Part shown: one piece after another, positions 12,831-24,344 of the stretch
Layout: every line of letters starts with the position of its first letter
Numbering within the stretch: the first letter of the stretch is position 1
Source: Elymus sibiricus
Taxonomy: Eukaryota; Streptophyta; Magnoliopsida; Poales; Poaceae
Direction of reading: 5' to 3'
Length of the DNA: 64,000 nt
Assembly: GCA_039707655.1 (NCBI GenBank)
Contig: CM077671.1
Span: 245,162,595-245,226,594, forward strand
Made by a program: the position numbers and the translations under genes
Notes under the pieces: model-generated
What the model was told of the DNA's origin: nothing
Database searches by the model: none
What the model saw: only the letters and a program-made list of their open reading frames with translations

Positions 12831-12848
12831 TCCCGAGCAACGGTGCCA
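12831..12848 (-). promoter_or_regulatory. Primer-binding site of element C
   Basis: The minus strand reads TGGCACCGTTGCTCGGGA, 11 bases inside the 5' LTR. It is close to the Athila-type site TGGCGCCGTTGCCGGGGA attributed to an Asp tRNA. It confirms minus-strand orientation. Confidence 0.75.
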
Positions 12849-12859
12849 GAAAAAGGTCT

Positions 12860-14250
12860 TGATAACCCACAAGTGTAGGGGATCGCAACAGTCTTCATGG
12901 GTAGTATTTCCCCCTAATTTATTGATTCGACACAAGGAGAGCCAAAGAATATTTATTGGTCTTGACAGTTGAGTTGTCAATTCAACCGCACCGAGGATAT
13001 CTCTCTGCAGCAAAGATTTAGTAGCACGACAAATAGTAGTAGCAAAAGTAATAGTGATAGTGACAGTAGCGGTTTTGTAGCAAGTGTGATAGTAACAATA
13101 GCAATAGTAACTTGGCAAGATTCGGTATATGTAAAGCGTAGGCACGTGGATCGGTGGTGGATGATGATTTAGATGACATTGATCATATAACAGTTACACA
13201 CTAGAGCGACACAGAACTAGCTCCAATTCATCAATGTAATGTAGGCATGTATTCCGTATATAGTCATACGTGCTTGTGATAAGAACTTGCATGTCATCTT
13301 TTGTCCTACCCTCCCGTGGCAGCGGGGTCCTATTGGAAACTAAGGGACATCAAGGCCTCCTTTTAATAGAGAACCAGAACAAAGCATTAACACATGGTGA
13401 ATACATGAACTCCTCAAACTACGGCAATCACCGGAAAGAATCCCAATTATTGTCACCCTGGCGTATGTAGATTATGACACGTAATAGGTACATATAACTT
13501 GCAACATAGGATCCAAATCACTGTTATATTCATGAAAACATAATAGGTTCAGATCTGAAATCATGTCACTCGGGCCCTAGTGACAAGCATTAAGCATAGC
13601 AAAGTCATAGTAACATCAATCTTAGAACATAGTGGATACTAGGGATCAAGCCCTATCAAACTTAACTCGATTACATGATCAATTCCATCCAATCCCACCA
13701 CTGTCCAGCAAGCCTACAAAGGAATTACTCACTCCCGATGGTGAGCATCATGGCGGTGTTGATGGAGAAGGGTTGGTGATGACGACGATGATGATTTCCC
13801 CTCCCCGGAGCCCAAAACAGGCTCCAGATCAGCCCTCCGGAGGAAGAACAGGAGGTGGCGGCGGCTCCGTCTCGTGAAACGCGATGAAATCTTCTCTCTG
13901 GTTTTTTTCTCCGCGGATGTGAATTTATAGCATTGGAATTAGGGTCGGAGGGGCCACGAGGGCCCCACAAGCCATCTGGTCGCGCCCCTAGGGTGCGCGG
14001 CCGGTTGTGTGGTGGCCTTCTGGTCCACCCCCTCCGGCAGTTCTTCACTCCAAAATTCCTTATATATTCCAGAAAAAAACCACAAAAAGGTTCGTCCAAT
14101 TCTGAGAACTTTTATTGCTGCACAAAAATAACACCAAGGTAGTTCTGCTGAAAACAGCGTCTCCGGGTTAGTTCCATTCAAATCATGCAAATTAGAGGAA
14201 AAAACCAGAGCAAACGTGTTTGGAAAAGTAGATGCGTTTGAGACGTATCA
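12860..14250 (-). repeat. Element C 5' LTR (1391 bp)
   Basis: The LTR has plus-strand ends TGATAACC and GACGTATCA. It aligns with 3183-3966 plus 5554-6155, with only small differences. A TATA-like CTATAAAT lies on the minus strand at 13923-13930, and a GC-rich inverted repeat around 13977-14002 precedes it. Confidence 0.88.
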
Positions 14251-15518
14251 CTTCATATTTCGACTATGAGATATGGTAGATGGATGTCAAAACGGCTTTC
14301 CTTAATGGAAATTTAACTGAGGACATGTATATGACACAACCCGAGGGTTTTGTCGATCCAAAGAATGTTGGCATGGTATGCAAGCTTCAGAGATCCATTT
14401 ATGGATTGATGCAAGCATCTCGGAATTGGAACTTTCGTTTTAATGAAGCGGTCAAAGAGTTTGGCTTCATCAAGAACGACTATGATCATCGTGTATTCAA
14501 GAAGGTCAGTGGGAGCTCAGTTGCATTTATGATCCTGTATGTGGATGACATATTGTTGATTGGAAATGATGTTCAAATGCTTGAATATGTCAAGGACTCA
14601 TTGAAAAATAGTTTTTCGATGAAAGACTTGGGAGAAGCAGCTTATATTCTGGGAATCAAGATCTATAGAGATAGATCGAGAAGGCTTATTGGATTAAGCC
14701 GAAGTACGTATATAGACAAGGTGTTGAAGCGGTTCAACATGCAAGATGCCAAGAAAGGGTTCTTGCCCATGTCACATGGCATTAGTCTTAGCAAGACTCA
14801 GAGTCCCTCGACTCCTGATGAGCGAAGACGCATGGATGGATTCTGTATGCCTCGGCTGTCGGGTCCATCATGTATGCTATGGTATGTACTCGTACCGATG
14901 TTAGCTTTGTTGTAAGCGAATAGGCAGATACCAGGCTGATCCAGGTGAGAGTCACTGGACAGCGGTAAAGAGTATCCTTAAATACTTGAGAAGGACAAAG
15001 GATATGTTCCTGGTTTATGGAGCTGAGGATGAGCTCGTTGTAAAGAGTTACATTGATGCTAGTTTCCAAACCGATAGGGATGATAGTCGATCGCAATCTG
15101 GGTTTGTGTTCATTCTAAACGGAGTAGTAGTGAGCTGGAGGAGTGCGAAGCAAGATACAGTAGCTGATTCTACAATGGAGGCTGAGTACATTGCGGCTTC
15201 TGAAGCTGCAAAAGAAGGTGTTTGGGTGAAGAATTTTATTTCTGATCTTGGAGTGGTTCAGAACTCGTCCAATCCGTTGGACCTCTACTGTGATAATAGT
15301 GGTGCTATCGCACAAGTCAAGGAACCACGGAACCATCATAAAACCCAACACATACTCAGGGTTTTAACCTCATTCGCGACATTGTCAAGAGAGGCGATGT
15401 AAACATATGCAAGATACACACGGATGCAAATGTTGCTGATCCATTAACAAAGCCTCTCCCGCAGTCGAAGCATGAGATGCACATGAGGTCCATGGGCATA
15501 GGATGCCTCGATGATTGA
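14251..15518 (+). pseudogene. Element B pol, second part: reverse transcriptase and RNase H
   Basis: The frame resumes after element C with MDVKTAFLNGN near 14282 and contains the RT active-site motif ILYVDDILLIGN near 14530-14565. RNase H follows with YIDASFQTD near 15050-15076, MEAEYIAASEAAKEG near 15175-15220 and YCDNSGAIA near 15285-15312. A frameshift near 14840 and another near 15355 break it. The natural end is TGA at 15516-15518. The enzyme would copy element RNA into cDNA in the virus-like particle; this copy cannot. Confidence 0.85.
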
Positions 15519-15527
15519 CTCTAGTGC

Positions 15528-15538
15528 AAGTGGGAGAC
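15528..15538 (+). other. Polypurine tract of element B
   Basis: AAGTGGGAGAC abuts the 3' LTR and is identical to the tract of element L at 49407-49417. Confidence 0.8.
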
Positions 15539-15885
15539 TGTTGGAGATATGCCCTAGAGGCAATCATGTGATGATTTCGTTTCCTATGTATTCATCGGTA
15601 TCTTGTATTGTCCTTGAACATCATCAGTGATATGTATCAATAAGTATGTGACTTATTTGTGATACTATATATTCTATGATGATTGTTCTAATAGTCCCTA
15701 GTTGTTAAGGTTATGCGAACACATATCCTTACTAGTATGCGATTCAGTTGATGACTACGTTTCACAAGTCATGTGCATAGAGATGCTAAGCTGATAGTAT
15801 GGACTCGAGGATTGAGATCATCGAGTCGGACAGACCCACTTTGAGACACAAAGAGATAATGTCATCTGTTAGTCTCAAGTACTAT

Positions 15886-17442
15886 TGACGTGGCTTGAGA
15901 CTGTGTCGGTATTTCCCCAAAGAGGAAGGGATGATGCAGCACAGCGACGGTAAGTATTTCCCTCAGTTATGAAACCAAGGTTATTGAACCAGTAGGAGGA
16001 TCACCACCACCCAATAAGCAGCACCTGCACACAAATAACACATACTTGCAACCCGACGCGAAAGAGAGGTTGTCAATCTCTCTACGGTAAAAAGATAGAT
16101 TAGGTAGTGATAGATTGGAGAGATAGATCTCTCAAGAACACTAAATAAAAAGAGCAAATAAAAAGTGCAGCAATATTTTTTTTGGAATAATAGATCTGAA
16201 AACAAAAGAGGCAAAAAGATAGATCGGAAAGCAATATGTTGGAAAAGTAGACCCGGGGGCCGTAGGTTTCACTAGTGGCTTCTCTCATGAGTATAGCACA
16301 CGGTGGGTGAACAAATTACTGTTGGGAAATTGATAGAAGATCAAATAATCTTGACGATATCCAAGGCGATGATCATTATATAGGCATCACGTCCAAGATA
16401 AGTAGACCGACTCCTGCCTGCATCTACCACTATTACTCCACACATCGACCGCTATCCAGCATGCATCTAGTGTATTAAGTTCATGGAAAAACGGAGTAAT
16501 CCAATAAGAACGATGACATGATGTAGACAAGATCTATTCATGTAGGAATAGACCCCATCTTGTTATCCATAATGGCAACGATACATGCGTGCCTTGCTGC
16601 CCCTTCTGTCACTGGGAAAGGACACCGCAAGATCGAACCCATCACAAAGCACCTCTTCCCATGGCAAGAAAAAACAATCTAGTTGGCCTAACTAAACCAA
16701 AGATTCGAAGAAGAAATAATAGGCTATAAGTAATCATGCATATAAGAGATCAAAGAAGACTCAAATAATGTTCATGGATAGAAACTGATCATGAACTCAA
16801 AATTCATCGGATCCCAACAAACACACCGCAAAAGTTTACATCAAATAGATCTCCAAGAGACCATCGTATTGAGAATCAAAAGAGAGAGAGGAGGCCATCT
16901 AGCTACTGCCTACGGACCCGTAGGTCTATGGTGGACTACTCACGCATCATCGGAGAGGCACCTATGAAGAAGATGAACCCCTCCGTGATGGTGTTAGATT
17001 GGATCTCGAGGCTCTGGAACTTGCGGCGGCTGGATGTGTTTTTCGTCGACTCCCCTAGGGTTTTCTGAATATTTGGGTATTTATAGGCATTAGAGGCGAT
17101 GGAGGGGGCCCCGTGGAGGGCACAACCCATCAGGGCGCACCGGGGGCCCCCTGGCGCGCCCTGGTGGGTTGTGCTCTCCACATCCCACCTTTCTGGCACT
17201 TCTTTGGCCCACTGGGTGTCTTCTGGTCCAGACAAAATCTCCAAAAAGTTTCGTCGCGATTGGACTCCGTTTGGTACTGATATTCTGCGAAGTAAAAAAA
17301 AGCAAAAACAACAACTCGCACTTTGGCAATATGTCAATAGGTTAGTCCCAAAAAATGCTATAAAGTGATTGTAAAACATCCGAGAATGATAATATAACAG
17401 CATGGAACAAGCAAAAATTATAGATACGTTGGAGACATATCA
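15886..17442 (-). repeat. Element E 3' LTR (1557 bp)
   Basis: Plus-strand ends are TGACGTGG and GACATATCA. It is a few percent different from its partner by eye. It contains a TATA-like CTATAAAT (minus strand, 17079-17086) and a hairpin with two 27-base arms at 17115-17141 and 17153-17179. Confidence 0.9.
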
Positions 17443-19871
17443 TCCGAGAATTTTTGATGTGGAATGCTGCCTAACATGTTCATCTCATATTATTTTCTTT
17501 TGTAGCATGGACATTTGGACTTTTAGATGATTCAAAGCAATAGTCTAGTTTTAACATAATGACTTCAATACTCAAGCATGCCAACAAACCACCATGTCTT
17601 TCAAAATATCAACACTAAAGAAAGTCATCCCTAGCCCATCATGCTCAATCATTGATCCATTCATGAAACACACTCAGATATTAGCTATACCCAATGCTCA
17701 TGTATGATCATAGTGCCCCCTAGTTTGTGCTTTATAAGAGAAGATGGAGACTCAAAGTAAAAATAAAAATTGCATAAAGTAAATAGATAGGCCCTTCGCA
17801 GAGGGAAGTAAGGATTTGTAGAGGTGCCAGAGCACAAAGTTTAAATTGAGAGAGAGAAATATTTTGAGTGGCATGCCTTTCCTATCAACGAAAACGACAA
17901 AGTAGTTCAGAATACTTTCCATGCTAGATATATCATAGGCGGTTCCCAAACAGAAAATAAAGTTTATTCCTTTTCCACCATTCTTTCACATTCCATGGCT
18001 GGCCGTATTCACGGTTTCCTTCCATACCAACACTTTCCAGGGAATTTATTATTTGACAACATAAAGTAAATATATTTTTTTCTTTTTCATTTCAGGAATG
18101 GGCATCCCTATTACCACCGCACTCTCGTGCAATGACAAGTGAATAAACACTCATCTTGAGAATAACACATCTAGCATGGAAAAATATTGGACACTCCCCA
18201 CCGTTTCATGAGCGGTACGAGCACACAAAAGAGAAGTTTATTTTGAAAATTAGAGATGGCACATACAAATTTGCTTGGAACGACATGGAAATACTGCATA
18301 TAGGTAGATATGGTAGACTCATAAGGCAAAACTTGGTTTAAGGATTTTGGATGCACAAGTAGCATTTCTACTTAGTACAAATGGAGTCTAGCAAATAGAT
18401 TGAGAAGCAACCAACCAAGAAACGAAAATTCACATAAGTGAGCATTGAGCATAACTAACACCGAATAATGCACCATAAGTAGGATGTAACTTCATTGCAT
18501 AACTATTGACTTTCGTACTTGCATAGGGAATCACAAACCTTAACACCAATATTCTTACTAAAGCATAATTACTCACAAACATGACTCACATATTACTATC
18601 ATCATGTCTCAAAACTATTACAAGGAATCAAGTTTAATTTGTCCAATGATCTTCATGAAAGTTTTTATTATATCCTCCTTGGATATCTATCACTTTGGGA
18701 CTAGTTTCATATATTGCCATTGCTTTTTGACTAGCTCAAACAAATCTAAGTGAAGCACATGAGCATAGAGATTTCATCTCTCAAAAAGGTATAAGTGAAG
18801 TACGAGAGGATTTCTTAAAAAAATACTAACTCTCAAATTAATCTAAGTGATGCAAGCGAGTAATTCTTCAAAAGTTTCCAAGCACACCGTGCTCAACAAG
18901 ATATAAGTGAAGCACTAGAGCAATTCTATAGCTCAAAAAGTTTAAGTGAAGCACATAGAGCAATTCTAACAAATCATAGCATAATTTTGGCTCTCTCAAA
19001 TAGGTGTGTCCAGCAAGGATACAAGTGACAAACAAACAAGCAAAGAAAGCAAAGACTCAAATGATAAATGAAGCTCCAAGCAAAAATCATGATATGTGAC
19101 GAATAAAAATATAGCTCCAAGTAAAATACCGATGGTCGTTAGAAGAAAGAGGGGATGCCACTCGGGGGGCATCCCCAAGCTTAGTTGCTTGTTTCTCTTT
19201 AGATATATCTTGGGGGTGCTGTAGCATCCCCAAGCTTAGGCTCTTTTCACTCCTTATTCCTTCATCCATCGAGATCTCACCCAAAACTTGAAAACTTCAA
19301 TCACACAAAACTCAACAAAATCTTCGTGAGATCCGTTAGTATAATAAAGCAAATCACTACTTTAGGTGCTGTTTCAAACCCATTCATATTTTATTATTGC
19401 ATTATACCTACTGTATTTTAACTTTACCATGGCTCATACTCTTCAATATAACCCATAGATTCATCAAAACAAGCACACAATGCAAAGAAAATAGAATCTG
19501 TCTTAAACAGAACAGTCTGTAGTAATCTGTACTCTAACCATATATATGTAACTCTAAAATTCTGAAAAATTAGGACAACGTAAAGAATTTATATAGAAAC
19601 ACTGTGTTAAAATTTCATCTCAAGATCACGTTCCAGTAATAAATGAAAATTCAAACACTGGATGCAAAGTTTCTGTTTCAGATTCAGCATCGCTTCTACT
19701 CATCTTATGAATCATCCTAAAGGCTCTACTTGGCACAAACATTAAATAAACCATAAAAACACAATCATAACAGAGGCATAATTGTGTCAAAACTCAAAAA
19801 CAGAAAGAAAAAAGAGGAAAATAAATTTATTCATTGGGTTGCCTCTCAACAAGCGCTATCGTTTTACGCCC
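17443..19871 (-). other. Element E non-coding internal region
   Basis: There is no recognised coding sequence in these 2.4 kb. The part 17750-18380 is related to 6640-7260 of element C. Two copies of GCATCCCCAAGCTTAG lie at 19164-19235 and a similar one near 20471; on the minus strand they read as purine-rich AAGCTTGGGGATGC. No convincing polypurine tract abuts the 3' LTR at 17443, where the minus strand reads AAAATTCTCGGA. Confidence 0.55.
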
Positions 19872-20736
19872 CTAGCTAGGCATGATGATTTCAATGATGC
19901 TCACATAAAAAGTTGTAACTGAAATATGCAAGAGAGCATCATGAATCTCATGACAATCACATTTAAGTCTAACCCACTTCCTATGCATAGGAATTTTGTG
20001 AGCAAACAATTTATGGGAACAAGAATGAATTAGCATAGGAAAACAAAACAAGCATAACTTCAAAACTTTGAACACATAGAGAGGAAACTTGATATTATTG
20101 CAATTCCTACAAGCATATGTTCCTCCCTCATAATAAATTTCAGTATCATCATGAAGGAATTCAACAATATAACTATCACATAAATCATTCTTTTCATTAT
20201 GCACAAGCATAGAATTTTCATTACTCTCCACATAAGCAAATTCCTTTTCATCCATGGTAGTGGGAGCAAACTCAACAAAATAGCTATCATGAGACACTTG
20301 ATTGACATAACACATTTTGCAAATTAAAACCATGATGATAAATTTCATGGTTATCATTACTCATTATAGCATACGTGTCATCACCATCATCATAAATAGG
20401 AGGCATGCAATCATAATAAATTTGCTCATCAAAACTTGGGGGACTAAAAATATCATCTTCATCAAACATAGCATCCCCAAGCTTGTGGCTTTGCATATCA
20501 TTAGCATCATGGATATTTAGAGAATTCATACTAGCAACATTGCAATCATGCTCATCATTCAAGGAACTATCCTGAATCACCTTATAAATTTCTTCTTTCA
20601 ACACTTCATCAAAAAATTTAGATTCATGATTTTCAAACAAAACTTCATAGAGATAATCAAGTGCAATCAACTCACTAGCAATTGGTTCATCATAATTTGG
20701 TCTTTTGAAAAGATTAGCAAGTGGATGAGGATCCAC
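19872..20736 (-). pseudogene. Element E acidic protein of unknown function, frameshifted
   Basis: The frame starts MDPHPLANLFKRPNYDEP at 20736 and is open to about 20290; a frameshift near 20300 moves it to the frame that ends at 19872. The protein is rich in Asp, Glu, Asn and Tyr in its first two thirds (for example EDDIFSPPSFDEQIYYD) and ends in a Cys/His/Phe-rich part (KLCLFCFPM, then HRKWVRLKC). I recall very similar hypothetical proteins repeated across Triticeae genomes, always within such elements. No domain is known to me. It takes the place of gag-pol, close behind the primer site. Confidence 0.6.
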
Positions 20737-21000
20737 ATCAATAGATTTTTAGCAAGCGAAGATGCAAGCAAATAGAAGGCACATGGCAACACAAGCAAAC
20801 AAAAAGAGATCCGGCGAGAAAAAGGCGAACGAAAAAGAGGGCGGATAAAATGGCAAATTGGTGAAGTGGGGGAGAGGAAAACGAGAGGCAAATGGCAAAT
20901 AATGTAATTGCAAGGAGATGAGATTTGTGATTAGCAACTTGGTATATGATGATGGTGTCTCCTCGGCTCCAGAGATTGGCACGTAGAAGAGACCCCTTCC

Positions 21001-21018
21001 TTCCCGGCAACGGCGCCA
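21001..21018 (-). promoter_or_regulatory. Primer-binding site of element E
   Basis: The minus strand reads TGGCGCCGTTGCCGGGAA, 10 bases inside the 5' LTR. It matches the Athila-type Asp-tRNA-like site almost exactly. Confidence 0.85.
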
Positions 21019-21028
21019 GAAATTCCTT

Positions 21029-22591
21029 TGACATGGCTTGAGACTGCGTCGGTATTTCCCCAAAGAGGAAGGGATGATGCAGCACAACGACGGTAAGTAT
21101 TTCCCTCAGTTATGAAACCAAGGTATCGAACCAGTAGGAGGATCACCACCACCTAATAAGCAGCACCTGCACACAAATAACAAATACTTGCAACCCGACG
21201 CGAAAGAGAGGTTGTCAATCTCTCTACGGTAAAAAGATAGATTAGGTTAGATTGGAGAGATAGATCTCTCAAGAACACAAAATAAAAAGGGCAAATAAAA
21301 AGTGCAGCAATATATTTTTTGGTTTTTGGTATAGTAGATCTGAAAACAAAGAGGCAAAAAGATAGATCGGAAAGCAATATGTTGGAAAAGTAGACCCGGG
21401 GGGCATAGGTTTCACTAGTGGCTTCTCTCATGAGTATAGCACACGGTGGGTGAACAAATTACTGTAGGGCAATTGATAGAAGATCAAATAACCATGATGA
21501 TATCCAAGGCGATGATCATTATATAGGCATCACGTCCAAGATAAGTAGACCGAAACCTGCCTGCATCTACCACTATTACTCCACACATCGACCACTATCC
21601 AGCATGCATCTAGTGTATTAAGATCATGGAAAAACAGAGTAATCCAATAAGAACAATGACATGATGTGGACAAGATCTATTCATGCAGGAATAGACCCCA
21701 TCTTGTTTTCCTTAATGGCAACGATACATGCGTGCCTTGCTACCCCTTCTGTCACTGGGAAAGGACACCGCAAGATCGAACCCATCACAAAGCACCTCTT
21801 CCCATGGCAAGAAAATTCGATCTAGTTGGCCTAACTAAACCAAGGATTTGAAGAAGAAATACGAGGCTATAAGTAATCATGCATATAAGAGATCAAAGAA
21901 GACTCAAATAATAGATAGAAACTGATCATGAACTAAAAATTCATCGGATCCCAACAAACACACCGCAAAAGTTTACATCAAATAGATCTCCAAGAGACCA
22001 TTGTATTGAGAATCAAAAGAGAGAGAGGAAGCCATCTAGCTACTGCCTACGGACCCGTAGATCTATGGTGGACTACTCACGCATCATCGGAGAGGCACCT
22101 ATGAAGAAGATGAACCCCTCCGTGATGGTGTTAGATTGGATCTCGAGGCTCTGGAACTTGCGGCGGCTAGATGTGTTTTCCGTCAACTCCCCTAGGGTTT
22201 TCTGAATATTCGGGTATTTATAGGCATCAGAGGCGATGTAGGGGGGCCCCGTGGAGGGCACAACCCATCAGGGCGCGCCGGGGGGCCCTGGCGCGCCCTG
22301 GTGGGTTGTGCTCTCCACAGCCCACCTTTCTGGCACTTCTTTGGCCCACTGGGTGTCTTCTGGTCCAGAAAAAAACTCCAAAAAGTTTCGTCGCGATTGG
22401 ACTCCGTTTGGTACTGATATTCTGCGAAGTAAAAAACAAGCAAAAACAGCAACTGGCACTTTGGCACTATGTCAATAGGTTAGTCCCAAAAAATGATATA
22501 AAGTTGCTATAAAGTGATTGTAAAACATCCGAGAATGATAATATAACAGCATGGAACAAGCAAAAATTATAGATACGTTGGAGACATATCA
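21029..22591 (-). repeat. Element E 5' LTR (1563 bp)
   Basis: The LTR is the partner of 15886-17442, with plus-strand ends TGACATGG and GACATATCA. It has a TATA-like CTATAAAT on the minus strand (22216-22223) and an inverted repeat with 27-base arms at 22253-22279 and 22290-22316 that match at 25 positions around a 10-base loop. Confidence 0.9.
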
Positions 22592-23142
22592 ACTATGTAT
22601 ATGCCATGTCCTAGACCTGAGGTCCTCGCATGCTCTCGGGATGAGGATCGACTTACTTAGGGTCTATCAAACGCTACTCCATAACTGGGTAGTGATAAAG
22701 GTAGCTTTCGGGTGAGTCGTGAGACATGCCGCGAGACATGGTTAACCAAGATGGGGTTTGCCCCTCCGTGAGGAGAGATATTCTCTGGGCCCTCTCGTGT
22801 GATCAGATTCTGAAAGCATGGCCATGCGACATGGGTTAAGTGGTAACCCAGTTCGGGAATCTGCATCACAGTTTCGAGAAGAGATGTCGAGCTACCACAA
22901 GGGTGACAAGTACTCGCCTTGAGCTCTACAACCTATATCATGAGGCAAAAGGAATGTTGTATATGGGAGTTGGCATGTTCTGCTAGGAGCAGCTACCGAC
23001 TATCGACCCGGGTCGTGTCCATGTGTACGTGAACCTATAGGGTCGCACACTTAAGGGATTGCAGCCCATTTAGATTGGATCCGAATGGAAAATGGGACTA
23101 GACTCGTCGTGGGCCTCAAGTGTTGAGCCCACCTCGGAGGTC

Positions 23143-23150
23143 TATATAAA
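23143..23150 (+). promoter_or_regulatory. TATA box in the LTR of element B
   Basis: TATATAAA stands in the second half of the LTR, the place where Angela/BARE-like LTRs carry their promoter. Activity is inferred from position. Confidence 0.5.
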
Positions 23151-23553
23151 GGGGAGTGGGCGCACCTTTCTGAGTTGATCCTTTTCTCCCGTCGACAGCC
23201 AGCGCCACTCCCCACGCCACCATGCCGTGCGATCGGACCTAGCAGTCAGCCGCCCGACACTGCCCCCATACGTGTGGATACATTGGAGGCATCACATCTG
23301 CGGTGCTTGGACGAACCGTTCAAGGGATCCGTGAGGAGCTGTTCGTGGGAGATCACTGCTCATGGGAGATCGGCTATAGGAGGAGGAGACTAATCGGCTG
23401 ATTGACTACACGCATCACCAACTCTACTTCAGCTGCGGTGACTGCGCATCTAGTGGTAAACCTGATCCCGTGATCTATTTCCAGCAGCATGTTCTTGGGT
23501 GCGCGGTAAAAAAAATTATTTGGCCCTAGCGTAGCATACCGCGTGTTCCAACA

Positions 23554-23799
23554 CAACGAGCCTCAACACCTGGTATGACGCCTTTAAAGGTAGTGCTACT
23601 CGGTTTGATCCGAGATGAGTCGATGCCAATCTTCCTAACCGTGTCCTCATAGATTAAGTTGAGGCTGCTTCCTCTGTCCATAAGGACGCGCGTCAGATGG
23701 AAACCCTTTACAATTGGGTCCAGGACAAATGCAACTGATCCGCCATGCCTGATGCTGGTCGGATGGTCATGTTTGTCGAATGTGATCGGGTAAGCCGAC
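23554..23799 (-). pseudogene. Gypsy protease fragment
   Basis: The minus strand codes without a stop for a piece of Gypsy aspartic protease: VAFVLDPIVKGFHLTRV, then LMDRGSSLNLIY, then STTFKGVIPGVEA. In most relatives the active-site segment reads DGGSS; here the second residue is Arg. The fragment is bounded on the left by the 3' LTR of B and on the right by the LTR of G. It is thus a sliver of an older Gypsy element into which both inserted. Confidence 0.75.
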
Positions 23800-24331
23800 T
23801 ATCGTGGTTTTGTCACAACAGATGTCCTCATGAAAGGACTTAGGTGTGGAGCCATCACGACTAGGTGGCGACTTGAAGGGGTTGGCCGGGAACGAGAGAA
23901 GAGTTTACCAAGGTTCGGCCCCTCCGATGGAGGTAAAAGGCTATGTCCTGCTTTGTGTATATTGATGATGATCTCGATTACAAGGGTGCGGAATCGCTAA
24001 CCTAGCTCTTGAGGGTTTCTCTCTTACTTAATCCTTCTACCTCAGGGGCTCTCCTTTATATACATAGGTTGAGACCCCGAGGTTACAATGGAGTCCGGGT
24101 CAAAATATAACCTGTGCCCTTGTCTAACTCTATCTACTTATCTTGCCTTTCAAGCAAAATACTCCTGCCTTCTCCCGTGAGCTGGCCTGCCACTCGACGT
24201 TTCCATGAGCCGGCTTTTGGAGTAAGCCGCCTTCTGGGCCTTAAAATTCTTGATAGAACCTTTCCTTATGGGCCACCGGACATTCCGGGTCAATGTTGGG
24301 AGGCTCATACCCGTGGGGTATATCCCCAACA
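23800..24331 (-). repeat. Element G 3' LTR (about 532 bp)
   Basis: The plus-strand left end is TATCGTGG (a decayed TGTCGTGG) and the right end is CCCCAACA. It is homologous to the LTRs of element J in reverse orientation, for example at GGTTCGGCCCCTCC, CGATTACAAGGGTGCGGAAT and GACTTAGGTGTG. I call the family Fatima-like from memory. Its partner 5' LTR is beyond 64000. Confidence 0.75.
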
Positions 24332-24344
24332 TTAGCCCCTGGTT
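24332..24344 (-). other. Polypurine tract of element G
   Basis: The minus strand reads AACCAGGGGCTAA directly before the LTR. It matches the tract of J, CCTGGGGGCTAA, and fixes this LTR as the 3' one. Confidence 0.7.

Larger units (their letters stand above)
3183..14250 (-). mobile_element. Element C: Athila-like Gypsy retrotransposon (Sabrina-type), gag-protease plus extra ORF, no RT or integrase
   Basis: Two LTRs of about 1.39 kb bound the element: 12860-14250 (5', since coding is on the minus strand) and 3183-6155 (3', interrupted by solo LTR D). Flanking bases are CTGCA (3178-3182) and CTTCA (14251-14255), a 5-bp TSD with one mismatch. It sits inside the RT gene of element B. The internal region of about 6.7 kb codes for gag, protease and an Athila-ORF-like protein; I find no reverse transcriptase, RNase H or integrase. 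It would depend on a related autonomous element for enzymes. Confidence 0.85.
15886..22591 (-). mobile_element. Element E: pol-less Athila-like Gypsy retrotransposon (WHAM-type), 6.7 kb
   Basis: LTRs at 15886-17442 and 21029-22591 are flanked by ACTAT at 15881-15885 and 22592-22596, a perfect TSD inside the 3' LTR of B. The primer site at 21001-21018 shows that transcription runs on the minus strand. The 3.6-kb internal region codes only for an acidic protein of unknown function; there is no gag, protease, RT or integrase that I recognise. It is a non-autonomous element. Confidence 0.9.
1828..23553 (+). mobile_element. Element B: old Copia retrotransposon (Angela/BARE-like), 3' part, split by elements C and E
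   Basis: Visible parts are integrase and the start of RT at 1828-3182, RT and RNase H at 14251-15518, and the 3' LTR at 15539-15885 plus 22597-23553. Gag, protease and 5' LTR are missing on the left because element A cuts in at 1827. The protein is closely related to that of the young element L, but it has many stops and frameshifts and its LTR differs clearly. B is the oldest Copia insertion here, since A, C and E all interrupt it. Confidence 0.8.
15539..23553 (+). repeat. Element B 3' LTR, interrupted by element E
   Basis: The LTR parts are 15539-15885 and 22597-23553, about 1.3 kb. It starts TGTTGGAGATATGCCC and ends TTCCAACA, the Angela/BARE pattern, but its middle differs strongly from the LTR of element L, so B belongs to a different subfamily. 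Confidence 0.8.

Noticed and set aside
12784..12888. Upstream extension of gag of element C
   Set aside because: The frame is open to 12888, but this overlaps the primer site and LTR end. The ATG at 12783 fits related gag starts.
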